Notes: generated by a model from the sequence alone, not told the origin. Shown: positions 31,776 through 41,527, counted from the stretch's first letter. The stretch: DNA of 53,942 nt from Spirosoma oryzae (GCF_003002825.1 NZ_PVTE01000033.1:1-53942); one strand, 5' to 3'. Made by a program: numbers and translations.

Positions 31776-32384
31776 ATGAGTAACATGATCACGAAACGGC
31801 GTGAGCCGTTCCGCTTTATGGTCTGGTTAGGAATCGCCAGCAGCGTTATGCTGTTTACGATTCTGTTGAGTGCCTATGTCGTGCGACAGGCGGGTCCGGG
31901 CTGGGCGCAGATAAAGTTACCCACCGTTTTCCTCATTAGTACCGTCGTCATTATGCTGAGCAGCCTGACGATTCATAATGCCGGACAGGCCTTTCGCCAC
32001 GAGCGATTTGGCAGTTATCGGACTAATCTCGGAACAACGCTGGTGCTGGGATTGCTGTTTATGATTCTACAGGCGTGGGGCTGGCGGCAGATGATTCGAT
32101 CGGGGGTAACGCTTGATGCCAACCCGGCCGGGGGCTTCGTGTATATTCTATCGGGTATTCACCTGCTACATATTCTGGTCGGTCTGATTCTGCTGGGTAT
32201 TGCCCTGACCGAAGCGCTGCGTCGACGGCTTTACGTCGACGCGTTTGTCTACAGCGTGAATCCGCCGAACCAGTTGAAAATCCGCCTGCTGACCCTATAC
32301 TGGCATTTCGTCGATATTCTCTGGATCGGCCTATTCCTGTTTCTGCTCATTCACCACGGTATCGACCTGCCCCTGTCGCTGTAA
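31776..32384 (+). CDS. cytochrome c oxidase subunit III-like protein
   Basis: The 202-residue protein has five predicted membrane helices, in the order expected for the heme-copper oxidase subunit III family without the first two helices. Family features are FRFMVWLGIASSVMLFTILLSAYVVR, HLLHILVGLILLGIALTEALRR and the C-terminal YWHFVDILWIGLFLFLL, whose WHFVD signature is conserved in CoxC proteins. It probably supports a terminal oxidase encoded elsewhere, since no subunit I or II gene is present. I start at the ATG 31776; the ATG at 31785 is possible. The frame stays open to 31725, but those codons are not family-like. Confidence 0.87.
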   Translation: MSNMITKRREPFRFMVWLGIASSVMLFTILLSAYVVRQAGPGWAQIKLPTVFLISTVVIMLSSLTIHNAGQAFRHERFGSYRTNLGTTLVLGLLFMILQAWGWRQMIRSGVTLDANPAGGFVYILSGIHLLHILVGLILLGIALTEALRRRLYVDAFVYSVNPPNQLKIRLLTLYWHFVDILWIGLFLFLLIHHGIDLPLSL

Positions 32385-32495
32385 GCGCCGTACCGGTTAC
32401 TCGTCGTCGTTGGCCCGAGAAATCTATTCCGGCAGTAGTGTTGGCGCAGCGCCTTCTTCCGTTATTTGTTTGTGTATTTAGTTTTTAATTGATTC

Positions 32496-34466
32496 ATGAA
32501 GAAAAACAAGCTTTGGCTGGGACTGTGTCTGCTAAGCCTGACGGCATCTGCACAAACGCCCCCGGCTTCGACTCCATCAACCAAGTACGATGCGTTAACG
32601 CTGTTCAATCCGCTGTTTAACATGCAGCCGGGTACTGAATTTCGGGCTGGTAGTGGCGCACCGGGACCTCGATACTGGCAGAACCGGGCCGATTACCAAA
32701 TCGGCGTTACGCTCGACGAAGCGCAGAAAACGATCTCGGGTGAGGTAACGATTACCTACAAAAACAACTCGCCGGAATCGCTCAACTATCTCTGGCTGCA
32801 ACTGGATCAAAATGCGTTTGCCGATACCTCACGAGCAACCAAAACGACACCGATAACGGGTGGTCGCTTCGGTAATCAGGGGTTTGCCGGCGGTGTGTCG
32901 CTGAAGAGTGTGCAGATCGAGCAGGGCAAGAATAAGTTTGCGGCCGTTCCCTACACGGTTACCGATACACGAATGCAGGTACGGCTGTCTGAGCCGGTCA
33001 AGCCCGGTGGCGATGTGATAAAGGTGAAAATTGCGTACTCGTTCGCTATTCCCGAATACGGCTCCGACCGAATGGGGCAGTTGACACGGAAAGACGGTAT
33101 CATCTACGAAATCGCGCAGTGGTACCCACGGATGTGCGTGTACGATGACGTGCAGGGCTGGAACGTATTACCTTATCTGGGCGCTGGTGAGTTTTACCTC
33201 GACTACGGCGACTACGAATATGCCGTTACAGTGCCCTGGGATCATATCGTGACCGGCTCCGGCGAATTGCTCAATCCGAACGATGTACTGACGAGTGAGG
33301 AAGTAAAGCGGTTGGCACAAGCGTCTCGCAGCGACAAAACGGTCATCATTCGGGGTAAGAACGAAGTAACGAACGCCAACACACGGCCCAAGCAGTCGGG
33401 TACACTGACGTGGCGCTTTCGTTGCCAGAACACTCGTGACGTAGCCTGGGCTTCGTCGAAAGCGTTTGTCTGGGATGCGGCTCGTATCAACCTACCCAGC
33501 GGCAAAACGGCGCTTGCCCAGTCTGTATACCCTGCGGAAAGCGCAACCGATGATTCGTGGAATCGCTCGACAGAATATGTAAAAGGCTGCATTGAGTTTT
33601 ATTCGAAGTACCTGTACGAGTACTCGTATCCTGTGGCAACCAACGTAGCGGGCGTCGTCGGTGGTATGGAGTATCCCGGTATCGTGTTCTGCGATCACAA
33701 AGACAAGAAAGGCTCGCTCTGGAACGTAACGGACCACGAATTTGGCCATAACTGGTTCCCAATGATCGTGGGTAGTAACGAACGGAAGTTTCCGTGGATG
33801 GACGAAGGTTTCAACACGTTCATCAACACCCTGTCGACGGCAAACTTCAACAACGGTGAGTACAACAACGAGCGTGGTACCATGCACGATGTGGCACCAG
33901 CCCTGTTTTACCCGTCGGAGCCCATCATGACGATTCCTGATGTGCAACAGCCTCGTGCCCTGGGTATTCTGGCGTATTACAAGCCTGGAATGGGACTGAA
34001 ACTGCTACGCGAATCTATTCTCGGGCCAGAGCGGTTTGACTACGCATTCAGGAAATACGTGGATCGCTGGGCGTTCAAACACCCCATGCCGCAGGATTTC
34101 TTCCGTAGTATGGAAAATGCAGCGGGTGAAGATCTGGGCTGGTTCTGGAGAGGCTGGTTCTACGAAACCTGGAAACTGGATCAGGCCGTGAAAGAAGTGC
34201 GCTACGTCGATGGATCGGCCAGCAAAGGCGCACTGATTTCGATCGAGAACCTTGACCGACTGGCTATGCCGGTAACCGTTGAGGTTACCGAAGAAAACGG
34301 CAAGAAAGGTCGTGTTAACCTGCCGGTTGAAATCTGGCAGCGGGGAGCCACCTGGACGTTCCGCTATGACTCGACATCGCCTGTGAAGTCAGTCGTGCTT
34401 GACCCGGACGAAAAACTGCCCGACGTCAACGAGAAAAACAATACCTGGACCGGTAACGCACAATAG
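32496..34466 (+). CDS. M1-family metallopeptidase (aminopeptidase N-like), secreted
   Basis: The 656-residue protein begins with a signal peptide (MKKNKLWLGLCLLSLTASAQ). The catalytic zinc site is H414-E-F-G-H418 with Glu437 (WMDEGFN) at the expected 18-residue spacing. The substrate-recognition motif reads GGMEYPG in place of the usual GAMEN. The N-terminal beta-saddle domain starts with YQIGVTLDEAQKTISGEVTITYKNNS. It probably removes N-terminal residues from peptides in the periplasm or outside the cell. A bidirectional terminator follows and separates it from the FabH gene. Confidence 0.94.
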   Translation: MKKNKLWLGLCLLSLTASAQTPPASTPSTKYDALTLFNPLFNMQPGTEFRAGSGAPGPRYWQNRADYQIGVTLDEAQKTISGEVTITYKNNSPESLNYLWLQLDQNAFADTSRATKTTPITGGRFGNQGFAGGVSLKSVQIEQGKNKFAAVPYTVTDTRMQVRLSEPVKPGGDVIKVKIAYSFAIPEYGSDRMGQLTRKDGIIYEIAQWYPRMCVYDDVQGWNVLPYLGAGEFYLDYGDYEYAVTVPWDHIVTGSGELLNPNDVLTSEEVKRLAQASRSDKTVIIRGKNEVTNANTRPKQSGTLTWRFRCQNTRDVAWASSKAFVWDAARINLPSGKTALAQSVYPAESATDDSWNRSTEYVKGCIEFYSKYLYEYSYPVATNVAGVVGGMEYPGIVFCDHKDKKGSLWNVTDHEFGHNWFPMIVGSNERKFPWMDEGFNTFINTLSTANFNNGEYNNERGTMHDVAPALFYPSEPIMTIPDVQQPRALGILAYYKPGMGLKLLRESILGPERFDYAFRKYVDRWAFKHPMPQDFFRSMENAAGEDLGWFWRGWFYETWKLDQAVKEVRYVDGSASKGALISIENLDRLAMPVTVEVTEENGKKGRVNLPVEIWQRGATWTFRYDSTSPVKSVVLDPDEKLPDVNEKNNTWTGNAQ

Positions 34467-34474
34467 GCTGGTTC

Positions 34475-34520
34475 TACACAAAAAAGGGGTACCTGTCAAC
34501 AGGTGCCCCTTTTTTGTGTA
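34475..34520. terminator. bidirectional terminator between the M1 peptidase and FabH genes
   Basis: TACACAAAAAAGGGGTACCTGT (34475-34496) pairs with 34499-34520 at 21 of 22 positions around a two-base loop. The A-run on one side and T-run on the other make it functional in both directions for these convergent genes. Confidence 0.93.
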
Positions 34521-34529
34521 GGCTTGTTA

Positions 34530-35468
34530 TTACGCTTCGATCAGCATGGCACCATAGGAGTAACCCCCGCCGAAGACCGTGATAACGATGTGTTCGCCTT
34601 TTTTGAAGGTGTCCCAATTTTCGGAAAGTGCAATGCCGCAGCCTGCACAACCCGTATTACCGTACCGCTGAATATTGGAGATCAGCTTTTCTTCCGGTAG
34701 ACCAAGCGTGTTCATCACGTTCCGTGAAATACGTAGGTTTGCCTGGTGAGGCAGCACATAATCGACATCTGCCAGTGTCAGACCGCACCGGTCCAGCACT
34801 TGCAGGCTAGCCTTGGGCATGTATTGACAGGCGTTAATGAATACGTCGCGACCAGACGGCATCACGACACCGCCGTCGATTGGTTTCAACACAACCGCCG
34901 TTGTTGCTTTTGCCGTGTGGGCCGCGCCCCCCGTCAACAGGGCTTTGATCTCAAAATCACTGTCGCTCTGCCTTTCTTTGGTGATCAGCAGGGCGGCTGC
35001 ACCGTCGCCCCACAGGTGGCCCGATACGGTATCCCGGTCGTTATTGTACGCTGTGTTGTGTTCGCTGACAATGACCAGGGCTCTTGTCGCTTTGTTCAGG
35101 GCAAAATAGCCTTCGACAACTTCGATTGCGTTGATGAGCGACGAACAGGCCGTCGAGATGGATACCACGGGGATATCAGCGATGCCGAGTTCATGCTGGG
35201 CTTCGTGGGCTAGCGAAACGATCGTGTCGTACGGGGTATACGTGGCTCCGACGATCAGATCAATGGTCGACAGATCGGTTTTTGCCTGCAACGCCCGAAC
35301 AACGTCGAGCGTCATCGTATTGGTATTTTCTTCCGGAGCGGCTTTCCGACGTTCTTCGATACCGGTTCGCTCGATAATCCACTCGCTGGACAGTCCGTTG
35401 AGTTCGGTGAAGTGTTCGTTACTGATTACCTGCGTTGGCAGATAATGACTGACTGCGTGAATGTACAT
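34530..35468 (-). CDS. 3-oxoacyl-ACP synthase III (FabH-type)
   Basis: The 312-residue thiolase-fold condensing enzyme has its nucleophile at Cys108 (SISTACSSLINAI). The His of the catalytic triad lies in VLPHQANLRI and the Asn in the RYGNTGCAGCGIAL region. FabH condenses an acyl-CoA starter with malonyl-ACP in fatty-acid initiation, and FabH-like enzymes also serve secondary pathways. The odd Cys-Ala-Gly-Cys in the Asn region differs from the usual SIP pattern, so a specialised role is possible. I use the ATG at 35468 because FabH proteins begin with a short strand before HYLPTQVISNE. The frame also runs to 35555, where the residues look random. Confidence 0.88.
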   Translation of the reverse strand: MYIHAVSHYLPTQVISNEHFTELNGLSSEWIIERTGIEERRKAAPEENTNTMTLDVVRALQAKTDLSTIDLIVGATYTPYDTIVSLAHEAQHELGIADIPVVSISTACSSLINAIEVVEGYFALNKATRALVIVSEHNTAYNNDRDTVSGHLWGDGAAALLITKERQSDSDFEIKALLTGGAAHTAKATTAVVLKPIDGGVVMPSGRDVFINACQYMPKASLQVLDRCGLTLADVDYVLPHQANLRISRNVMNTLGLPEEKLISNIQRYGNTGCAGCGIALSENWDTFKKGEHIVITVFGGGYSYGAMLIEA

Positions 35469-35618
35469 TCTAGCCAAAATAGGTAAAGCAAAAGCAACCT
35501 GATGGGTTTCCAGTCCGAAAGTTAAATCCTTCCGGGAAAGTATGGTATTGCCCATTAGAACAATACTATACTATGTTTGTTTTGTGCTTATTTAACGTTA
35601 AAAAGTTATAATTCGGAC
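35469..35618. other. intergenic region between FabH and the GT4 gene
   Basis: The region includes a 12-base palindrome TTTAACGTTAAA (35591-35602) close to the GT4 stop and a minus-strand TAACTTTC (35517-35524), which differs by one base from the TAnnTTTG promoter pattern and could drive the FabH gene. Confidence 0.35.
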
Positions 35619-36749
35619 CTATCTCCTCGCTAAAATCAGCTTATAGAATTGCCGTAGTTTCTGCGCTTCGTGTTCCCAGTTATACCAAGTTTCAACGGCT
35701 CGCCGACCGCGTTCACCCATGGCTTTTGCTTCAGCGGGATGGTCGACCAGATACTGTAGCGTCTGCGCCAGTTGTGCAGGGTCGGTAGGGTCGATGCAGA
35801 AGCCGCAATCGTGCTTTTCCACAATCGCCTGATACAGGGGAAAGTTTGCGGTAATGACCGGCAGGCCAAGCGCCATATACTCAAATAGTTTGGTCGGGTA
35901 CGATTCCGTATAATCACCGACCGGTTTAAGCAGCGCCAATCCTGCTGTAGCATGAGCTGCCAGCGGTAACGCGTCAGCCTGTGCGGTATAGCCGTACAGC
36001 CGTAGCTTATCCCGCACGCCATTGAAACCGGGTAGCGCATGCATGGTCTCATCATTGAACGTGCGCCTGCCAAACAGATGCATCGTGAATTTGGGAACAG
36101 ATTTGCTAAACAGGGCCAGCGCATCAACTAAAACATCGAAGGCACGCTCGAAGCTAATCAGACCGATGTAAAAGAACTCCGGTGCGACTCGATCAGGCAT
36201 GTATGGACGGCGGAACGTATCCAGAAAAGCCAGTGACGGATAGTTGTAACTGACGAGGGCGGGTAGCCGGAGGTGCCTGTACGTATCGAGATAGCCATGT
36301 TCGGTGAAAATAAGGTGGAAATGTTGCTGGGCCATCGCGTCGAACCGCATAAACTGACGCACCAGCCAACGTCCCTGCAACCGTATTTTCTGATCGAGCT
36401 TGCGGTACAGGTTTTCGTGCACTTCGTAAATGACCGGAATGTCCAATATTCGCTGAATGAGCCGGGCAACGGGTAGCAGCTCCGGGTCGTAGACATGCAG
36501 CAGCGACGGGCGTAGCCAAAGTGCGCAAACCAACACGAGCGGATGAACCAGCAGAAAGCGGATGGGTAGTCGCTGGTAGTAGGGGAGCCAGATCGTGCGG
36601 GCGTTTGCCGGACCCTGAACGTTCAGCATCACAGGAAGCAAAGCTATCAGTTCGTAATCAGCAGTCAGGCTTGGGATAACCCGGTTGACCAGCCGGGGAT
36701 CGGTAGGTGGGTGAGCTGTGCTGACGTGAAGAACGCGAATTTTCTTCAT
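35619..36749 (-). CDS. GT4-family glycosyltransferase
   Basis: The 376-residue retaining glycosyltransferase has the GT-B fold. The N-terminal half contains LHVSTAHPPTDPRLVNRVIPSL (acceptor-side loop with NR-type motif), and the C-terminal half has the donor-binding Glu-x7-Glu motif in ESYPTKLFEYMALGLPVI. It most likely adds a sugar to a cell-surface glycan or lipid, but donor and acceptor are unknown. It follows the DUF922-like gene after a nine-base gap on the minus strand and is probably co-transcribed with it. Base composition is like the core genome, unlike the later AT-rich glycan locus. Confidence 0.9.
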   Translation of the reverse strand: MKKIRVLHVSTAHPPTDPRLVNRVIPSLTADYELIALLPVMLNVQGPANARTIWLPYYQRLPIRFLLVHPLVLVCALWLRPSLLHVYDPELLPVARLIQRILDIPVIYEVHENLYRKLDQKIRLQGRWLVRQFMRFDAMAQQHFHLIFTEHGYLDTYRHLRLPALVSYNYPSLAFLDTFRRPYMPDRVAPEFFYIGLISFERAFDVLVDALALFSKSVPKFTMHLFGRRTFNDETMHALPGFNGVRDKLRLYGYTAQADALPLAAHATAGLALLKPVGDYTESYPTKLFEYMALGLPVITANFPLYQAIVEKHDCGFCIDPTDPAQLAQTLQYLVDHPAEAKAMGERGRRAVETWYNWEHEAQKLRQFYKLILARR

Positions 36750-36758
36750 GAAACAGGC

Positions 36759-37844
36759 CTACCGATTGAAACCGTAACTGCGTAGTTCGGCATCGATTTT
36801 CTGATTCCAGAATGCCTGTGCTGCCTGATTGATACCATGCTGTGTTTCACGGTCGTACTGCTTCTGTAATTCGTTCATATCCCGAAACGATTCGATAAAC
36901 TGGTATTGAATCTCGCTGTTGTAATCGGTTAGTGTAAGCCTTTCGGGCGTCAGTTTGCGTTTGAAGCGTTCAGTAATCAGCCGGGCGATATCGAAATGCC
37001 GCTGCTCGTGATTGAGCGAGTAGTCGTTCAGCGCCAGGTCCCGCACCCAGGATGAGCTTTTCAGCATGTACGTTTTGATGAGCAGATTCGCCGTAATCGT
37101 GCCATTTTCAACAGAACTGCGGCCTTCGTACGAAAAGCTGGTAAAGACTTCTGCTGCATAATGACTCCCCGAGCGGGGGCGGGCTTGGAAATCTGACCAG
37201 CTAAGTGGCCGATCCGGGTTGTAGTGAACGGTATCGTCGGTCGTTACACGGGAATCATCGGTAAACACTAGACGCAGTTTGGTTGCCAGTCTTTCGTCAC
37301 GGTCAATCTCCCGTTTCATGTACTCGTTCAAGCTTCGTAGCGACGCCGTTATGGTCTGGCGAATTGTTTGCTCGACTACCGTTGTTTGCTCCACCGGCCG
37401 CGTATACCGGGCACCCCCCTGATAGGTTGTCAGGCGGCTGCTGACCTCTGAATCATCGTCATTCTTCCCGATCAAATCAAACGCAATGGTGGCGGTGAAT
37501 TGCCCGGAGACCTTATTTCCTATCGCCGATTCGGTTAGCTTGAACTGAACGAGCCGCATGGCGATCGGCCGCAGTTTCCGGTCGTTTCGGAGTGATCGAA
37601 CCACAAACTCACGAATACCCCCCGTCAGGCCGCCCGCCAGTTCGACCGATTGCGCTGACTGATCGGGTGCCATAACCAGTCGTATCGCGGCATTGCGCTC
37701 CGTGCGTTGATCAGTAACCGTACTGATGTAGAAGCCCGCTGGATTGATTGGCAATGCGGTTGGCTGTAGTCGAATCGGATTAGGAGTCGCGCCGGAGAAG
37801 AACGTACTGAGCAGCCAGAGAACAGAAAGAAGCGGTCGTGTCAT
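36759..37844 (-). CDS. secreted DUF922-like putative metallopeptidase
   Basis: The 361-residue protein has an N-terminal signal peptide (MTRPLLSVLWLLSTFFSG). A DUF922-type region is suggested by YNPDRPLSWSDFQARPRSGSHYAAEVFTSFSY and the downstream motif NHEQRHFDIAR (residues near 275), which resembles an HExxH zinc site with an added His. DUF922 is described as a predicted secreted zinc protease, but activity is unverified here. The N-terminal half (about 30-200) is a beta-rich region of unknown kind. It lies downstream of the secA terminator and upstream of the GT4 gene. Confidence 0.65.
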   Translation of the reverse strand: MTRPLLSVLWLLSTFFSGATPNPIRLQPTALPINPAGFYISTVTDQRTERNAAIRLVMAPDQSAQSVELAGGLTGGIREFVVRSLRNDRKLRPIAMRLVQFKLTESAIGNKVSGQFTATIAFDLIGKNDDDSEVSSRLTTYQGGARYTRPVEQTTVVEQTIRQTITASLRSLNEYMKREIDRDERLATKLRLVFTDDSRVTTDDTVHYNPDRPLSWSDFQARPRSGSHYAAEVFTSFSYEGRSSVENGTITANLLIKTYMLKSSSWVRDLALNDYSLNHEQRHFDIARLITERFKRKLTPERLTLTDYNSEIQYQFIESFRDMNELQKQYDRETQHGINQAAQAFWNQKIDAELRSYGFNR

Positions 37845-37860
37845 AGCCGGGCTACAAACA

Positions 37861-37899
37861 AAAAATGCCCACCGAATTTACCATCCGATGGGCATTTTT
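37861..37899 (-). terminator. terminator of secA
   Basis: AAAAATGCCCA (37861-37871) pairs perfectly with TGGGCATTTTT (37889-37899). Read from the minus strand it follows the secA stop codon closely and ends in a T-run. Confidence 0.9.
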
Positions 37900-37914
37900 G
37901 CAAGGAGTCAACGA

Positions 37915-40900
37915 CTAGTCGATCAGCATGGCTTTACCGCTAAGAACGTCGCTTTCAACCGTTTTGAATTTGACGTCGCGCTTCACCGAACCGTCGGCAT
38001 ACTGTACACTAACGCGGGCGTTGCGGTCGACTTTCATAACGCGGGTCGGCTCCTGACGGGGAGGCATCGGCGGAGCGCCAGCGCCCATCGCATCGTTCTC
38101 AGCCATGCGACGTGCGTACTCTTCCGGACCCGTTGCTAGGTGATCGTCGTCGAAATCCTCCTGATTCGTGTGCAATTCCGGTTGCGGAGCCGGACGTGGG
38201 TTCGCCGGTGCCTGACGAATCTCTTCCTGAATGTCGGCTTCCTGCTGGGCCGGAATGTCGGCTTTGGTGAGGAAACTGATCGTATCGAAGTTCACTTTAT
38301 TCAGGAACCGTTTGAACAGTTCGACCGATTCGAACTTGTAGACCAGCAAGGGGTCTTTCTGCTCGAATACGGCGTTCTGCACCGATTGTTTCAGGTCGTC
38401 CATCTCGCGCAGGTGCTCTTTCCATTCCTGGTCGATCACCGACAGCGTTACGGCTTTTTCCATCTCCGTCACCAGATCGCGGCCACCGTTCTCGACGGCT
38501 TTGCGCAGGTCAGATACGATCTGTAGTTCGTGCATACCGTCGGTGAACGGAACGACGATATTACGGATCATGTGGCCCTGCTCGTTCAATACCTGTGTCA
38601 GTACGGGTAGCGCTTTATCGGCAATGGCCTGATTTTTCTCCTGATACTGAGCTTCTGCCTGGTCGTACAGACTCCGCGTTATGTCAGGCTTTTTCATGCG
38701 GTTGAAGTCGCTCTCGGTCAGGTTTATTTCCAGACCGAGCGTCGTCAGCAACTGCAACTTGATCGCTTCGTAGTTGTCTTCCCCGTTGTTGATGGTCTCT
38801 TCGATCACATCGTACATCGTGTTGGCGATGTCAAGGGGCAACCGGTCTCCGAAGAGCGCGTTGCGACGGCGCTTGTAAATCGCTTCACGCTGGTAGTTCA
38901 TCACGTCGTCGTATTCCAGCAGCCGCTTCCGAATGCCGAAGTTGTTTTCCTCGACTTTCTTCTGCGCCCGCTCGATCGACTTGGTGATCATCGAGTGCTG
39001 AATGACTTCACCTTCTTCCAGACCCATGCGGTCCATAACCTTTGCAATCCGGTCGGAACCGAACAAGCGCATCAGGCTGTCTTCAAGCGATACAAAGAAC
39101 TGCGACGTACCGGGGTCGCCCTGACGACCGGCCCGACCACGCAATTGCCGGTCGACCCGCCGTGATTCGTGCCGTTCGGTACCGATGATGGCCAGGCCAC
39201 CCGCAGCTTTCGACTCCGGTGTCAGCTTGATATCCGTACCCCGGCCGGCCATATTCGTCGCGATCGTCACCGTCCCCGGCTGACCCGCCGACGAAACGAT
39301 TTCGGCTTCGCGCTGGTGGTACTTCGCGTTCAGGACCTGGTGCTGAACCTTACGAAGGGTCAGCAGGCGGCTCAGCAATTCCGAGTTTTCTACCGACGTC
39401 GTACCAACCAGTACGGGCCGGCCTTTATCAACCAGCGACGTGATCTCATCGACTACGGCGTTGTATTTCTCACGTACCGAACGGTATACCTTGTCTTCCT
39501 CGTCTTTCCGGCTGATCGACCGATTGGTCGGGATAACCACGACGTCCATTTTGTAGATCTGCCAGAATTCCGATGCTTCCGTTTCCGCAGTACCGGTCAT
39601 ACCCGCCCGCTTATGGTACATCCGGAAATAGTTCTGTAGCGTAACCGTCGCGTAGGTCTGCGTGGCGTCTTCAACTTTAACGTTCTCCTTCGCTTCAACG
39701 GCCTGGTGCAAACCATCCGACCACCGACGACCTTCCATGATACGGCCCGTCTGCTCATCCACGATCTTCACCTTTCCGTCCATGATGACGTATTCGGTAT
39801 CGCGCTCAAACAAACAGTAGGCTTTCAGTAACTGGTTGACCGTGTTGATCCGCTGCGTTTTTACCGCATAATCACGAACGACTGCTTCTTTGTGCAGAAT
39901 TTTTTCCGGCTCACTGAGATCACCGCTCTTGTCGATGCTGTTCAGGTCGATCGACAAATCGGGTAGGATAAAGAAGTTCGGATCTTCCCCCGAGCCCGTG
40001 ATGTAGTCGATGCCTTTCTCTGTCAGATCGATGCTATTGTTGCGCTCATCGATTGTGAAGTAGAGGGGCGAATCTGCTTCGGGCATCAGCTTCTGGTTTT
40101 CGGCCAGATAAACAGATTCTGTCTTTTGCAGCAGCGCCTTGTTACCCGTTTCGCTGAGGTATTTAATCAGTGGCTTGTGCTTGGGCAGACCCCGGTATGC
40201 GCGGAACAGTGAGAGCCCGCCTTCCTTTTCATCGCCCGCTGCAATCTTCTTCTTCGCGTCGTTGAGGTAGTCGTATACCAGTTTCCGTTGTGCTTCGACT
40301 ACGCGTGCTACGCGAGGCTTTAGCTCAATGTAATCCTGCTCATCGCCACGCGGAACCGGACCACTGATAATAAGCGGTGTCCGGGCGTCATCGATCAGGA
40401 CGGAGTCGACCTCATCGACCATGGCGTAATGGTGCTTCCGCTGCACAAGTTCACCCGTTTCGCGGGCCATATTGTCGCGCAGATAGTCGAAACCGAATTC
40501 GTTGTTCGTGCCGTACGTGATGTCGGCCAGATAGGCCTGTTTCCGTTGTGGCGAGTTGGGCTGGTGCTTATCGATACAATCGACGCGCATACCATGAAAC
40601 TCGAACAGCGGAGCCATCCACTCCGAGTCACGCTTGGCAAGGTAGTCGTTGACCGTTACGATATGAACACCCCGGCCGGCCAGCCCATTCAGAAAAGCGG
40701 GGAACGTCGCCACCAGCGTTTTACCTTCACCAGTCGCCATCTCGGCAATCTTACCCTGGTGCAGCACAACACCACCGATGATCTGAACATCGTAGTGCAC
40801 CATATCCCACTTAATCGGGCTACCGGCTGCATCCCACTGGTTGGCCCAGTGCGCCAGCTCACCATCGATCACGACGTTTCGCTTGCGCGACGCAATTTCC

Positions 40901-41307
40901 CGGTCGAAGTCGTTGGCCGTAACCGTTAGCTGCTCGTTGGTGGAATACCGGCGTGCCGTTTCTTTCACTACGGCAAAGGCGCGGGGCAAAATCGCCATCA
41001 ATACCTGTTCCAGTTCGGTATTTCGGTCGGCTTCGAGTTTGTCGATCTGATTAAACAGCCGTTCTTTCTCGTTTACATCGACTTCTGGGTGAGCAGCCTG
41101 CTCAGTAAGGTCGGCCAGTTGGTTGTCAATACCAGCCAGTTCATCAGCAATCTGCGCTTTCAGATCGGCTGATAGCTGACGCAGCTCGTCATTAGAAAGG
41201 TCTTTGAGCCGGACAAATTCGGCATTGACCTTCTCAACGTAGGGGAGTAGTTCTTTGATGTCCCGCTGCGACTTAGTACCAAAGAATTTGGCGATCAGGT
41301 TGATCAT
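37915..41307 (-). CDS. secA: preprotein translocase ATPase SecA
   Basis: The 1130-residue motor pushes unfolded proteins through SecYEG. The Walker A motif is EMATGEGKTLVATFPAFLNG, Walker B reads MVDEVDSVLIDDARTPLIISGP, and the second nucleotide-binding half has NMAGRGTDIKL and RQLRGRAGRQGDPG. The preprotein cross-linking and helical scaffold regions follow. It is much longer than E. coli SecA (901 residues). The extra length includes an insertion between the motor domains, as is common in Bacteroidota. The C-terminus ends in VQYADGSVKRDVKFKTVESDVLSGKAMLID, with no cysteine-rich zinc-binding tail. A good promoter and a terminator bracket it as a single-gene transcript. Confidence 0.97.
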   Translation of the reverse strand: MINLIAKFFGTKSQRDIKELLPYVEKVNAEFVRLKDLSNDELRQLSADLKAQIADELAGIDNQLADLTEQAAHPEVDVNEKERLFNQIDKLEADRNTELEQVLMAILPRAFAVVKETARRYSTNEQLTVTANDFDREIASRKRNVVIDGELAHWANQWDAAGSPIKWDMVHYDVQIIGGVVLHQGKIAEMATGEGKTLVATFPAFLNGLAGRGVHIVTVNDYLAKRDSEWMAPLFEFHGMRVDCIDKHQPNSPQRKQAYLADITYGTNNEFGFDYLRDNMARETGELVQRKHHYAMVDEVDSVLIDDARTPLIISGPVPRGDEQDYIELKPRVARVVEAQRKLVYDYLNDAKKKIAAGDEKEGGLSLFRAYRGLPKHKPLIKYLSETGNKALLQKTESVYLAENQKLMPEADSPLYFTIDERNNSIDLTEKGIDYITGSGEDPNFFILPDLSIDLNSIDKSGDLSEPEKILHKEAVVRDYAVKTQRINTVNQLLKAYCLFERDTEYVIMDGKVKIVDEQTGRIMEGRRWSDGLHQAVEAKENVKVEDATQTYATVTLQNYFRMYHKRAGMTGTAETEASEFWQIYKMDVVVIPTNRSISRKDEEDKVYRSVREKYNAVVDEITSLVDKGRPVLVGTTSVENSELLSRLLTLRKVQHQVLNAKYHQREAEIVSSAGQPGTVTIATNMAGRGTDIKLTPESKAAGGLAIIGTERHESRRVDRQLRGRAGRQGDPGTSQFFVSLEDSLMRLFGSDRIAKVMDRMGLEEGEVIQHSMITKSIERAQKKVEENNFGIRKRLLEYDDVMNYQREAIYKRRRNALFGDRLPLDIANTMYDVIEETINNGEDNYEAIKLQLLTTLGLEINLTESDFNRMKKPDITRSLYDQAEAQYQEKNQAIADKALPVLTQVLNEQGHMIRNIVVPFTDGMHELQIVSDLRKAVENGGRDLVTEMEKAVTLSVIDQEWKEHLREMDDLKQSVQNAVFEQKDPLLVYKFESVELFKRFLNKVNFDTISFLTKADIPAQQEADIQEEIRQAPANPRPAPQPELHTNQEDFDDDHLATGPEEYARRMAENDAMGAGAPPMPPRQEPTRVMKVDRNARVSVQYADGSVKRDVKFKTVESDVLSGKAMLID

Positions 41308-41426
41308 CTAGTTTGAGTCGTTAGTCAAAAAGTCAGTTTCCAGTACGACTATGTCGTACACTCCAGAACACGTAAAAGAGCAGATAAGAGCCTTTTACAG
41401 CGTCTGATTGTCAATTAATTTTCACG

Positions 41427-41460
41427 CAAAAGTAGTGGATTAAGCCCGTACTACCGCAAA
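41427..41460 (-). promoter_or_regulatory. secA promoter (-33 TTTG, -7 TACTTTTG)
   Basis: Read on the minus strand, TACTTTTG (41427-41434) is preceded at 22 bases by TTTG (41457-41460). This is the best -33/-7 pair in the window for the Bacteroidota consensus. It lies 120 bases upstream of the secA ATG. Confidence 0.65.
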
Positions 41461-41519
41461 ATCACCTGCCAGCCGCTCATACCTTATCGTATGACTAGCA
41501 CGTTTCGAGTGTAATGCAT

Positions 41520-41527
41520 TACTTTTG
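41520..41527 (+). promoter_or_regulatory. TACTTTTG -7 element of the polysaccharide operon
   Basis: It matches TAnnTTTG followed by C and lies 32 bases before the export-protein ATG, divergent from the secA promoter. A plausible -33 match (CGTTTCG) near 41501 is weak. Confidence 0.5.
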
